A stretch of 64,000 nucleotides of DNA from Bin75 sp965200435 (GTDB lineage Bacteria; Nitrospirota; Nitrospiria; Nitrospirales; UBA8639): positions 2,108,001 through 2,172,000 of the forward strand of contig OZ241337.1 in assembly GCA_965200435.1 (NCBI GenBank). The letters run 5' to 3'. The position numbers and the translations under genes were made by a program. The notes beneath the pieces were generated by a model, which was not told the origin of the DNA, made no database searches, and saw nothing but the letters and a program-made list of their open reading frames with translations. Numbering within the stretch: position 1 is the stretch's first letter; every line of letters begins with the position of its first letter. Below are positions 33,934-43,121 of this stretch, in pieces.

Positions 33934-36109
33934 GCAATCGACGGGATTTGACCGACTCGCGGAACCTGTTCGTCGTTGGATCTGGCATAAAGGCTGGAAG
34001 AGCCTCTATGACATCCAGGAGCAAGCCATCTCGGCACTGCTGAACGACGATAGAGACGTGATTATCTCATCTGCCACCGCTGGGGGAAAAACCGAAGCGG
34101 CATTTCTGCCGTTAATCTCCTTGGTTCTTGAGAATCCCGAATCCTGCGTGGGTGGCTTCGACCTTGTCTACATTGGCCCTCTTCGGGCACTTATCAACGA
34201 TCAATTCGAGCGCATGGAAGACTTGTGCGCTAGAGCCGAATTGCCAGTTTATCCATGGCATGGAGATGTCTCCCAGGGAGTGAAATCCCGCGCCCGCAAG
34301 AACCCCCGGGGTGTACTCCTGATCACGCCGGAATCGCTTGAGGCGCTCTTTGTCCTGCGTGGGCGGGAAATTCTAGCGATGTTCATGGGCATCAGTGCGG
34401 TTGTCATCGACGAGCTGCACGCGCTGCTGGACAATGAACGCGGTGTCCACTTGCGATCGCTCCTGACGCGACTGGAGTTGGCGGTTGGCCGCCGGATCAG
34501 ACGGGTTGGCCTATCCGCCACGTTGGGAGAAATGATGTTAGCCAGAAAATATCTCCGACCCGAAGCACCTGAAGCCGTGGTGTTGCTGGAGAGCAAGTTG
34601 GAAACTTGGGAGTTAAAAGTCCAGGTCCGGGGCTATCAAGACGGAAATGAACCTGCTGTACACCGCTCAGCGGCTGAACACCTGTTCTCCAAGCTGCGTG
34701 GCAGCAGGAACCTGATTTTTGCGGAGTCGCGTAGCAGTGTCGAAAGGTATGCGGACGCTCTGCGCGAAATGTCGGAGAAGGCGCATCTGCCAGTAGAGTT
34801 CTTTCCGCATCACGCCAGCCTGTCCCGTGAACACCGGCTTGATCTCGAAAAGCATCTGAAGACACATGCGGCGACAACCGCCGTTTGTACCTCGACCCTG
34901 GAGCTCGGTATCGATATTGGCGATATTGCTTGTGTGGCGCAGATTGGTGCGCCGTTCTCCGTCGCGTCGCTCCGGCAGCGACTTGGCCGGTCCGGGCGGC
35001 GCGCCGGCCAACCAGCTATGCTGCGCATGTACACAATAGGAAGAGTGTGTGGCACTGACTCTCATCCGCTGGACCGCCTGCATCTGGATCTCGTCCGTTC
35101 GATCGCGATGGTTGAACTGCTGACCGAGAGATGGTGTGAGCCGCCTGCCCCGCAGTCGCTTCATCTCTCGACTCTCACCCACCAGATCCTTTCTGTGATA
35201 GCCGAACATGGTGGCGTGAGCGCAAAACGCCTCTACACAATACTTTGTGACAAGGGACCGTTCCGTCGCGTCGACTCACGCCTGTTTACACGCCTGCTCA
35301 GGCAACTCGGCAGTCCTGACGTGGCATTGGTCGAACAGGCACCCGATGGCACCCTGCTTCTAGGACGAAAAGGCGAGCAGCTGGTCGAGCATTACAGCTT
35401 CTACGCTGTGTTCCAGACGCCTGAGGAATACAGGATTGTTGCCGACGGCAAACTGCTGCTGGGGATGCTTCCGATCTCCAAGCTCCTGACACCTGGCATG
35501 ACGATTATTTTTTTCGGCAGACGCTGGTGTATCACTGAAATTCATGACAAGAACAGGATGATCATCGTGACTGCTGACCGGTCTGGTAAGCCTCCGCCTT
35601 TTTACAGTGATGGCGGCCTGATCCACGATAGGATCGTAGAGAAAATGAAAGAAGTGCTTTCTGGTACAGATCTTCCTGCCTATCTCGACAAGAGTGCGGT
35701 TCGTCTTTTGGAAGATGCACGCTCCGAATTTCGGAGATTAGATATCCTCCACAAACCCATTTACAAGGTCGGCGAGGGAAGATGCCTTATCGCTACATGG
35801 GCAGGTACGGTCAAGACCTCGACACTCGCCTGCGTGCTACAAGCCATGGGATATGATGCCGAACTCTCTTCTGACGGGTTCCTCGACGTCAATTATGAAA
35901 AGGGTGTCCAACCCATTGAAGCTGCTCTCGAGGAAATTGCCAGTTCACCTGCAGTTTCCGCAGATAGTGTGTTATCGGGCAAGGAAAACCTTAGGACCGA
36001 GAAATATCATCCTTATCTGAGTACCGATCTGCTTCTTGAGGATGCGACCAGCAGCAGGTTCAATCTTGGGGCATTGCCGGAAGTTGCACGCAGAGTTATA
36101 GGAAAATGA
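33893..36109 (+). CDS. DEAD/DEAH-box helicase (BrxHI/Lhr-like)
   Basis: 738 residues. Superfamily 2 motifs are in place: Q-motif region YDIQEQAISALL, motif I SATAGGKTEA (about 60), motif II DELH (about 172), motif III LSATLG (about 205), and motif VI region RQRLGRSGRRAGQ (about 360). The C-terminal half resembles Lhr/BrxHI-type helicases found next to BrxD. It probably unwinds or translocates on nucleic acid with the ATPase at 32635. It starts inside the preceding gene (41-base overlap); ATG 33905 or 33908 are alternative starts. Its stop lies immediately beside the decayed porin remnant. Confidence 0.82.
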   Translation: MTGQMMNSHPSSSEQSTGFDRLAEPVRRWIWHKGWKSLYDIQEQAISALLNDDRDVIISSATAGGKTEAAFLPLISLVLENPESCVGGFDLVYIGPLRALINDQFERMEDLCARAELPVYPWHGDVSQGVKSRARKNPRGVLLITPESLEALFVLRGREILAMFMGISAVVIDELHALLDNERGVHLRSLLTRLELAVGRRIRRVGLSATLGEMMLARKYLRPEAPEAVVLLESKLETWELKVQVRGYQDGNEPAVHRSAAEHLFSKLRGSRNLIFAESRSSVERYADALREMSEKAHLPVEFFPHHASLSREHRLDLEKHLKTHAATTAVCTSTLELGIDIGDIACVAQIGAPFSVASLRQRLGRSGRRAGQPAMLRMYTIGRVCGTDSHPLDRLHLDLVRSIAMVELLTERWCEPPAPQSLHLSTLTHQILSVIAEHGGVSAKRLYTILCDKGPFRRVDSRLFTRLLRQLGSPDVALVEQAPDGTLLLGRKGEQLVEHYSFYAVFQTPEEYRIVADGKLLLGMLPISKLLTPGMTIIFFGRRWCITEIHDKNRMIIVTADRSGKPPPFYSDGGLIHDRIVEKMKEVLSGTDLPAYLDKSAVRLLEDARSEFRRLDILHKPIYKVGEGRCLIATWAGTVKTSTLACVLQAMGYDAELSSDGFLDVNYEKGVQPIEAALEEIASSPAVSADSVLSGKENLRTEKYHPYLSTDLLLEDATSSRFNLGALPEVARRVIGK

Positions 36110-36123
36110 CACCAAGCCGCGCT

Positions 36124-36490
36124 TCAGAAATACCATGCCGCGCTTAACAACAGGCCGACTTCATCAGGGGCCACGTTCGTTGGGACACTGACGCCCACGT
36201 CGTCGAACTATTCGACCTGGCATTCACTGGCATATTGGGTGTCACGCGTTTCGATGCGAAGGGCATCGCACTTTTTCCCCTGGAGTCCCTCTTCTGACGG
36301 TGATTCACCAAGTGATGCATCCATTGTTTGTAAGATAATCGAACGATTCATGTGTGCGAACCGTTTGTTCTCTCGTCCCAGTCGACTTAAGGCGCCTTCT
36401 TAGTGGTATTCCGTTTACTCAGCCTGTTTCGACATGATCAGGTGAGAGAAATTTTGGATGAAGGGAGTTGTGCGCCACGGCGACTCGTAG
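36124..36490 (-). pseudogene. Decayed partial duplicate of the porin locus
   Basis: Bases 36124-36270 are a diverged copy of the 3' end of the porin gene at 37276 (about 37310-37450), and 36280-36490 resemble the region upstream of that porin (38170-38215 and 38381-38505). The central part of the gene is absent. The remnant carries a TAG where the intact copy has Trp (VEW to VE-stop). It ends SAAWYF-stop, a normal outer-membrane C-terminus which the intact gene lacks. No 142-bp element lies at the site corresponding to 38220-38361. Confidence 0.75.
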
Positions 36491-36521
36491 CCGAGATATG
36501 ATGAAGGGTTACTGCAAAAAG

Positions 36522-36926
36522 TCAGAAGATCAGGGCTTCTGAGAAGGAAGGCGGTTTATCTTGTTCGGGTTCGACTGTCTGGCGGCGAATCCGTATTCTT
36601 CCCGGTGAAATGACGCTGAAAGCAGAGAACATTTCGTGACCTCGGTCGGCAAGCGCCGTCGATACAGTCTTTGCTTTCGTTTCTGCAGATAATCCAGTTA
36701 GGCGAAGGAGGACGACGCCCGCATGGATCTGTCTCATACGAAAAACAAGTTCGCCGAAGTCTTTATCCGTCGTAATCAACAAGGCGCTATTCTGATTGGC
36801 TTGATGCAGCACGGCATCGTCATCAATACTTGGATTGATGTCCGCAATGTAGAGTACGGTGTGACTATCCTGCCGCAAGCGGTCAACGATGGGTTTATCC
36901 ACGCTTTCGTCTGCCAATAGATTCAT
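36522..36926 (-). CDS. DUF5615 PIN-like toxin-type protein
   Basis: 134 residues. The N-terminus MNLLADESVDKPIVDRLR with its acidic pair, and the central LLITTDKDFGELVF, are the DUF5615 (Mut7-C/PIN-like) hallmarks; these Asp and Glu residues would bind catalytic metal. The family is paired with DUF433 proteins as predicted toxin-antitoxin systems. The start overlaps the DUF433 stop by 4 bases. The product may be an RNase; the target is unknown. Confidence 0.78.
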   Translation of the reverse strand: MNLLADESVDKPIVDRLRQDSHTVLYIADINPSIDDDAVLHQANQNSALLITTDKDFGELVFRMRQIHAGVVLLRLTGLSAETKAKTVSTALADRGHEMFSAFSVISPGRIRIRRQTVEPEQDKPPSFSEALIF

Positions 36927-37162
36927 GTGTTTTGCTCAATGGTTGGATAAACAACGTCAGCGCGCAGGGCGCGGGCCGCGAAACTCAAGGCTGCCAAAAC
37001 GCCTTCTCTGGTCAAACGAGGATGAGCCTTAAGAATTTGCTCCACTGTCTCACCTGCGGAGAGTTTCTCCAGAATCAATTCAACGGTAATGCGCGTCCCT
37101 GCCACGACGGGTTTCCCCATCATGACGGTAGGATCTGATTGAATGAGTTCAGAATCCATGTT
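36923..37162 (-). CDS. DUF433 antitoxin-type DNA-binding protein
   Basis: 79 residues from ATG 37162, with AAGGAGATGCAAC before it. DUF433 signature: MMGKPVVAGTRITVELILEKL, then AHPRLTREGVLAALSFAA, a small winged-HTH-like fold that usually acts as the antitoxin and autoregulator for DUF5615 genes. It is translationally coupled with the toxin downstream (4-base overlap). The pair sits in the gap between the decayed and intact porin copies. Confidence 0.8.
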   Translation of the reverse strand, partial: NMDSELIQSDPTVMMGKPVVAGTRITVELILEKLSAGETVEQILKAHPRLTREGVLAALSFAARALRADVVYPTIEQNT

Positions 37163-37275
37163 GCATCTCCTTATTATCATAACGGCGGGTTGGATCAGTC
37201 TTCCCTGTCATGTGGCCGGGTCATTCAGCGTACTCATTTTGGATGCGGTCATGTTTCGGAAAAGGGAAGACGTTC

Positions 37276-38154
37276 TCATTCCTGCTGGTTCTGGCATAGT
37301 GTATCGGAGACCACGCCGTACCACGCCGCGCTTAACAACAGACCGACTTCATCAGGGGCCACGTTCGTTGGGACACTGACGCCCACGTCGTCGAACCATT
37401 CGACCCAGCGTTCACTGTTATATTGGGTGTAACGTGTTTCGATGCGAAGCGCGAGTTGTTCTCCGAGCATCTTTTCCATACCGACGCCATAGGTCCAAGC
37501 CATAAAATCCAGATCGCGGTTGTCCGTTCCTGACGTAAACTCGTCGGGTACGTGAGGTGAACACCCACTGGGACTCAGACAGCCATAATAGTGATTCGCA
37601 AACTGCGCCTGGATCAGGCGGATGCCGCCGAGTACGTAGAGGCTCGTGTCCCATGACCGCAGCACTCCTGGGCTACCGCCCAGTTTGAGCGTGAAGCCGT
37701 AGCTTCTGTCTTTTTCGAAGGTCCAGCGGTCCGGCCAGCTTTCTCCGGGTTGATTGCGCCCAAGGGACTCTCCCTGTCCCCGAAGCTGTCCCTTTGCCTG
37801 CCCGCCGTGAAATGCGAGGTCAACCTCGCCGCTCAGGTAATAGCCGCTGGCAGTGAGGGGTAGCCGATAGCCGGCCAGGAAACCGATCCCATACGTGAAG
37901 GTATCGTCGGAATCCTTGTCATGGAACACCATGCCGCGTCTCGGCTCGGGAACCCGGTTGTCCGGATGGGTATTGTCAACGGTTTTCTCATAGGAGGCGT
38001 CGAGCCGTTCCACCGGGACCGTCACGCCGACGTAGAAACGTCGCTCTTCGGCGAAGGTCGGCGTTGTGTGAGCCAACAGCACAGGTAGGGTCAGGAACGT
38101 GATCAGCGTGACAGAGGCTGACGGATTGTGTATCCAACGTCGATGGGTTCGCAT
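37276..38154 (-). CDS. Outer-membrane beta-barrel protein with an altered C-terminus
   Basis: 292 residues. A signal peptide (VTLITFLTLPVLLAHTTPTFA) is followed by alternating beta strands (RRFYVGVTVPVERLDA, YGIGFLAGYRLPL, YLSGEVDLAFHGG, TSLYVLGGIRLIQAQFA, LALRIETRYTQYNS). The barrel should end in an aromatic residue; the sequence reaches LLLSAAWY and then continues GVVSDTLCQNQQE instead of stopping. The decayed copy at 36124 keeps AAWYF-stop at the same place. Thus the native C-terminal signal for barrel assembly seems to have been replaced by recombination. It may still fold, but assembly by the BAM machinery could be impaired. Confidence 0.72.
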   Translation of the reverse strand: MRTHRRWIHNPSASVTLITFLTLPVLLAHTTPTFAEERRFYVGVTVPVERLDASYEKTVDNTHPDNRVPEPRRGMVFHDKDSDDTFTYGIGFLAGYRLPLTASGYYLSGEVDLAFHGGQAKGQLRGQGESLGRNQPGESWPDRWTFEKDRSYGFTLKLGGSPGVLRSWDTSLYVLGGIRLIQAQFANHYYGCLSPSGCSPHVPDEFTSGTDNRDLDFMAWTYGVGMEKMLGEQLALRIETRYTQYNSERWVEWFDDVGVSVPTNVAPDEVGLLLSAAWYGVVSDTLCQNQQE

Positions 38155-38219
38155 GGCGTCGCCTCCTTTCCTTGCGGTCCCTCTTTTTCCGGTGATTTGC
38201 TAGAGGGTGAATCTGCTAC

Positions 38220-38361
38220 GGAACCTCTGATTGAGTGCACTATCGGGCGCATGGCTGCGTGGTGTCCTCGCTCAACCCTCACCTATCGCTCTGATACGCT
38301 TCGGGTTTCGCTCCGGGACGCCTTGCCCTGCATCCCGCTATCACACTAAATCAGAGGCCCC
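38220..38361 (+). mobile_element. 142-bp MITE-like element, copy 5
   Basis: Same length and termini as the other copies (right end with two changes, GGCCCC). Perfect CTAC duplications flank it (38216-38219 and 38362-38365). It is inserted upstream of the porin gene; the related sequence at 36280-36490 has no element, giving a natural empty site. Confidence 0.9.
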
Positions 38362-38517
38362 CTACCTTCAGGATAGGCAAATGACTCATGTGTGACAAGC
38401 CGTTCGTTCTCACGTCTGTAGTCGGATCAGGGCGTTCTGACGGCATCTCATCCCTCAGCCTGCTTCGACGTGATCAAGTGTGAGAAACGTCTGATGAGGG
38501 GAATCTCGCGTGCAGGT
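38362..38517. other. Spacer upstream of porin, duplicated in decayed form at 36330-36490
   Basis: No gene is seen. Segments such as TCATGTGTG and CAGCCTGNTTCGACNTGATCA are shared with the 36124-36490 remnant at roughly two-thirds identity by eye. Confidence 0.5.
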
Positions 38518-39225
38518 TTACCTCTTGTGTCCATTCACGATCCGTCCGTCCACCACGCGGATCGAGCGATTGGCTTGCCGGGCAAGGTGTTCGTTGTGAG
38601 TGACGATGACGAACGCCGTCTGACATTGCGCGTTGAGCTTTCTCAACAGGGCAAACAGGGTTTCGCCGGTGTGCGTGTCCAAATTCCCGGTGGGTTCATC
38701 CGCCAGGACCAGATCCGGGTTGTGAATGAGCGCGCGAGCCACGGCGACTCGTTGTTGTTCGCCCCCGGACAGTTCGCCGGGCTTGTGATGCAACCGGTGT
38801 CCCAGGCCGACTTCCGAAAGGAGCCGGCTTGCTTCTTCGATGCACTGTGCGATCGGTCGTTTTTGCATGAGGCTGGGAAGGTACGTATTTTCCATGGCTG
38901 TAAATTCAGGCAGCAGGTGATGAAACTGGAACACGAACCCGATTCGCCGGTTTCGAAACCTGGCCAGTTCCTGTTCCGACAAGCGAAAAATATCCTGGGA
39001 TTGATAGCATACCGTTCCCCGCGTCGGTCGATCCAAGGTCCCCAGAATATGGAGCAGGGTGCTTTTTCCCGCTCCCGAAGCCCCCAGCATAGCGAGGACC
39101 TCACCTTGCCGGACTTCAAGATTAATGCCTTTCAGGACTTCCACGGTTTGATTGCCCAAACGGAACGATTTGGATAGATCGGTCACTTGCAGAAACGGCG
39201 ATGCTTTACGAGGAAAGGCGCTCAT
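38518..39225 (-). CDS. lolD: Lipoprotein-releasing ABC transporter ATP-binding protein
   Basis: 235 residues from ATG 39225. Walker A GASGAGKST (about 48-56), the ABC signature LSGGEQQR and Walker B LVLADEPTGNLD are complete. LolD powers release of outer-membrane lipoproteins from the inner membrane together with LolC/LolE-type permeases. It lies five bases after the permease gene, with which it forms an operon. An upstream extension of the frame (to 39687) only shadows the permease and is not used. Confidence 0.93.
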   Translation of the reverse strand: MSAFPRKASPFLQVTDLSKSFRLGNQTVEVLKGINLEVRQGEVLAMLGASGAGKSTLLHILGTLDRPTRGTVCYQSQDIFRLSEQELARFRNRRIGFVFQFHHLLPEFTAMENTYLPSLMQKRPIAQCIEEASRLLSEVGLGHRLHHKPGELSGGEQQRVAVARALIHNPDLVLADEPTGNLDTHTGETLFALLRKLNAQCQTAFVIVTHNEHLARQANRSIRVVDGRIVNGHKR

Positions 39226-39230
39226 GAATA

Positions 39231-40496
39231 TTACTCGTATCGAAGGGCGCTGACCGGTTCGAGTCTGGCGGCCTGCCATGAAGGATACAGTGTGGCGGCA
39301 AAACTGATCAGAATGGCGGAAAACGAAACGAGGAGCACGTCCAGGGCTTTCACGTGGACCGGAATGTGCGAAATGTAATAGACCGTTTGATCGAAGGTCC
39401 AATAGTTTTCGATAAGGTAGAGAAAGGTATACCCCAAGGGGATGCCGATTGCCGTGCCGGTCAGGCCGATGACCACGCCGTTCAACATGAAGATGCGCAT
39501 GATGGCTTGAGGGGTGGCTCCCATAGCTTTCAGAATGGCGATCTCGCGTTGCTTTTCGTTGACGATCATGGTGAGCGTGCCCACGATATTGAAGGACGCG
39601 ACGAGCGTAATCAGGACTAACAGCAAAAACATCATGGTTTTTTCGAGGCGTAGGGCCGAAAACAGGTTGCGGTTCAAGAGCATCCAATCTCTGGCCGAGT
39701 ACCCCGATCCGAGTTGTGCCGTGATCCGTTCGGCCACGGTGCCGGCGGCAAACACGTCTTCCACCTTCACTTGGATGCCCGTGACGGTTTTGTCGAGGTC
39801 GAAAAACCGCTGCGCCTCTTCCAACGAGATGTAGGCCAGCGAGGCGTCATATTCGTACATGCCGGATTCGAACAAGCCGACGACCTGAAACGGGCGGATT
39901 TTCGGAGTCATCCCCAATGCGTTAATGGGGCCCACTGGGGAAACGACGTTGATCCGGTGGCCGACGGCTACTCCAAGGCGCGTGGCCAATTCTTTGCCTA
40001 CGATAATGCTGGGTTTCCGGTTAACTTGAGCGGAGGGGTCCGCGGGGGCAGGGTGGGGCTGCCGTTCGACCAAATCCTGCACGCTGCCGGATTTCACATT
40101 CTCGATCATTTTCGTGACCCGGGGTTCTTTTTTCGGATCAATGCCACGCAGGACAACGCCTCGCACGCCGGTTTTTGACGTGAGCAGCACTTGTTTGAAA
40201 ATGTACGGCGTGGCCGCCACGACTCCCGGCACTTCCTCCACTTGTTGAATCAGTTCCGCATAGCCGGATATGGTTTGCTTCCCCCGTGCCTGGACCACGA
40301 CGTGCGAGGTTGTTCCCAGAATTTTCTCCTGCATGTCTTCCTTGAACCCCGTCATGATGCCGAGCGTTCCGATGAGCGCGGCGACCCCCAACGTAATACC
40401 GGTGATCGAAATGAAGGTGTTGAGCGAAATGGTCCGGGTTCGACGTTTGGCCCGGAGATACCGGAGCCCCACGAAAATCTCATACGGCAGGGTCAC
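39231..40496 (-). CDS. lolC: Lipoprotein-releasing ABC transporter permease
   Basis: 421 residues with one N-terminal membrane helix (about 25-48), a large periplasmic MacB-like domain (about 50-270) and three C-terminal helices, the LolC/LolE/LolF architecture. Family segments: RYLRAKRRTRTISLNTFISI, LKAMGATPQAIMRIF. Only one permease gene is present, suggesting a homodimeric LolF-like arrangement; I use lolC as the usual name. It overlaps the lysS stop by 4 bases. Confidence 0.9.
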   Translation of the reverse strand: MTLPYEIFVGLRYLRAKRRTRTISLNTFISITGITLGVAALIGTLGIMTGFKEDMQEKILGTTSHVVVQARGKQTISGYAELIQQVEEVPGVVAATPYIFKQVLLTSKTGVRGVVLRGIDPKKEPRVTKMIENVKSGSVQDLVERQPHPAPADPSAQVNRKPSIIVGKELATRLGVAVGHRINVVSPVGPINALGMTPKIRPFQVVGLFESGMYEYDASLAYISLEEAQRFFDLDKTVTGIQVKVEDVFAAGTVAERITAQLGSGYSARDWMLLNRNLFSALRLEKTMMFLLLVLITLVASFNIVGTLTMIVNEKQREIAILKAMGATPQAIMRIFMLNGVVIGLTGTAIGIPLGYTFLYLIENYWTFDQTVYYISHIPVHVKALDVLLVSFSAILISFAATLYPSWQAARLEPVSALRYE

Positions 40497-41979
40497 AACG
40501 GTTTCTCTGGTCGAAGTTGAGGGAAAAGAATGACGTCACGGATCGAGGCTTGATTCGTGAACAACATGACCAGGCGATCGATGCCGATCCCTTCTCCCGC
40601 CGTCGGAGGCATCCCGTATTCCAGGGCGCGCAGGAAATCTTCATCGAAGTAATGCGCTTCATCATCGCCGGCTTCCCGTTGAGCGGCTTGTCTTTCGAAC
40701 CGTTGGCGTTGGTCGAGTGGGTCATTCAACTCGGAAAACCCGTTCGCCAGTTCGCGCCCGGCGATAAACAATTCAAACCGGTCGGTGAGATGCGGGTCCG
40801 TGTCCTTTCTGCGCGAGAGCGGAGAGATCTCCGTGGGGTAGTCCGTGATCAGCGTGGGTTGAGTCAGCCGGGGTTCCACGGTTTCCTCGAAGATCAGGTT
40901 CAAAATGCCGGCGAGGGAGGCGTCCTCGGGCACGTCCAGCCCGAGTTGCCGGGCGACTGCCGTTGCCGCCGCCTGGTTTTCGAGAACGTTCCGGTCAAGG
41001 GCATTGTACTCGACAATGGCTTCGAAATAGGGAAGACGACGCCACGGAGGCGCCAGGTCGATCTCGTGTCCCTGGTACTCCAGCGTGGTGGCGCCGAGCA
41101 GGTCCCGCGCAAGTGTTCCGAACAGGTCTTCGGTCAACGCCATGAGATCCCGGTAGTCGGCATAAGCCTGGTAAAACTCCAGCATGGTGAATTCCGGGTT
41201 ATGGATGGTCGAGATGCCTTCGTTGCGAAAATTCCGGTTGATTTCAAACACGCGTTGGAATCCGCCGACAATCAGTCGTTTGAGGTACAGTTCCGGCGCA
41301 ATGCGCAGGTAGAGGTTCGCATTGAGGGCATTGTGGTGCGTGACGAACGGGCGGGCCGTGGCCCCGCCAGGGATGGGTTGCATCATCGGCGTCTCTACTT
41401 CGAGGAACCCGTGTTCGGTAAGATAGGCGCGGATACCTGCAATGAGCCTGCTGCGTGCTTCGAAAACGGCATGGACGTTCGGGTTGGCAATCAGGTCCAC
41501 GTAGCGTTGCCGGTACCGGGTTTCAATGTCCGTCAGGCCGTGCCACTTTTCAGGAAGGGGGCGAAGCCCTTTCGACAGAAACGTCAGCCTGCCAACTTCC
41601 ACGGTCAACTCGTTGGTTTTCGTCCGGAACAGCCGGCCTTCCACCCCGATCCAATCGCCCAAATCCAATTCTTGGGACAGGCGAAAGGCGGTGTCTCCCA
41701 ACACGTCTTTTTTCAAATAGACCTGAATCCGTGCGCGCCGTCCTGAAGCGAGGCAAACGCGGCCTTCCCGAACCGGCGAAGCGCCACGAGGCGTCCCGCG
41801 ATGCGATAGTCGATGGCCTGTTGATCGAGTTCGTCTTTGGCCGTTGTCCCATGCGCCGCCAGGAGGCGTTCAATCCGGTGAGTTGCCTCGAAGCGGGTGC
41901 CATAGGGTTGCACCCCCATGGCCTTGAGCACGTCGAGTTTTTGAATGCGTTGCGTGCGCTGTTCGTTCGATTCATCCAT
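40493..41979 (-). CDS. lysS: Lysyl-tRNA synthetase (class II), frame broken near residue 80
   Basis: The start (MDESNEQRTQRIQKLDVLKAMG from ATG 41979) and the OB-fold begin normally but run out of frame after LQDGA near 41735; the downstream frame resumes with IQVYLKKDVLGDTAFRLSQELDLGDWIG and continues intact to 40493 with the class II motifs (motif 2 FRNEGISTIHNPEFTMLE, motif 3 GIGIDRLVMLF). One base appears missing between QDGA and RIQVYL. As LysS is normally essential, I regard this as a likely sequencing or assembly error; the true gene would be about 495 residues. It charges tRNA-Lys. Confidence 0.85.
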
Positions 41980-42016
41980 CAGGTCGTTCCTGTGGGTCAC
42001 AATGAAACAACAAACG

Positions 42017-43121
42017 TTATGAACTCGCGGCAGCCTGTTTCAAATAGGCTTCAATGAAGGGATCGAGGTCCCCGTCCATGACCGACGCGATGTTCCCGGA
42101 TTCATGATTCGTGCGGTGGTCCTTGACCATTTGATACGGTTGGAACACGTAGGATCGAATCTGGCTGCCCCAGGCAATGTCTTTTTTTTCGCCGACGATG
42201 TTTTGAAACTCGGACTCCTTTTTCCGTTGTTCCAACTCGTACAACTTCGCTTTCAGTACACGCATGGCGCCCATACGGTTTTGCAACTGCGAGCGCTCGT
42301 TTTGGCATTGCACGACGATTCCGCTGGGCAGGTGCGTCATGCGAATGGCGGTTTCGACTTTGTTGACGTTCTGCCCGCCGGCGCCGCCCGCACGAAACGT
42401 ATCGATTCTCAGGTCTTTTTCATCTATCTCCACCTTGACGTCGTCATCCAGTTCGGGATGGACCGACACGGCGACAAACGACGTATGACGCCGTTTGTTG
42501 GCGTCAAACGGAGAAATCCGCACCAGACGGTGGACGCCGGCCTCCGATTTCAGGTAGCCGTAGGCATAAGGGCCCTCGATACTCAGCGTGGCGCTCTTGA
42601 TCCCGGCTTCGTCACCGGGTTGGATGTCGATGCTGCCGACCTTGAACGTTTTGCTCTCGGCCCATCGCACGAACATCCGCATCAACATCTGAGCCCAATC
42701 CTGCGATTCCGTGCCGCCGGCCCCGGGGTTGACCCCCAGAATGGCGGATCGACTATCATGCTCGCCGGCCAGTAACTGCTCCGTGCGCAGATGCTTCAGG
42801 AGCGTTTCCAGCGTCTCGATTCCTTGGGTCAGTTCAGCGTGAAGTTCGGCGTCATCTTCTGCCCCGATGAGTTCGAGCGTGGCTTCCAAATCGGCCTGCC
42901 GTTGCTCGAATTCGTCGACGCGGGCGATGTCCCGTTCAATCGTGGCTTTGCGGCGTCCCACTTTGGTGGCGACTTGCGTATTTTTCCAGAAATCCGGTTG
43001 GGAACCTTCCTGCTCGAGTTCCTCCAGTTCGTTCCGTAGTCGAGGCAGGTCAAAGACGCCTCCGTAAAGCTTTGATGTGGTCGCCGGTGGTATGCAGACG
43101 GGTTCGAATGTCCTCAAGCAT
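42017..43121 (-). CDS. prfB: Peptide chain release factor 2, expressed by programmed +1 frameshift
   Basis: The zero frame starts at ATG 43121 (AAAGGAG before it), encodes 23 residues and stops at TGA (43052-43050). The +1 frame continues DLPRLRNELEELEQEG to the stop at 42017. The body carries the GGQ peptidyl-hydrolysis motif (GAGGQNVNKV) and the usual RF2 domain layout; total about 367 residues. RF2 reads UGA and UAA stop codons, and the in-frame UGA lets RF2 regulate its own level. The start overlaps the lnt stop by 8 bases, so the genes are coupled. Confidence 0.95.
43049..43063 (-). promoter_or_regulatory. prfB programmed frameshift site
   Basis: On the minus strand GGAGGCGTCTTTGAC: an internal Shine-Dalgarno-like GGAGG (43059-43063) three bases before the slippery CTT TGA C (43055-43049). 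This is the classical RF2 autoregulatory signal. Confidence 0.93.

Noticed and set aside
31626..36109. Complete BREX system
   Set aside because: Only BrxD-like and BrxHI-like genes are present; the PglX methyltransferase, PglZ phosphatase and BrxC/PglY genes are absent from the neighbourhood.
40517..41746. Plus-strand open frame of 409 codons over lysS
   Set aside because: Antisense shadow of the class II lysyl-tRNA synthetase, whose motifs 2 and 3 are clear on the minus strand.
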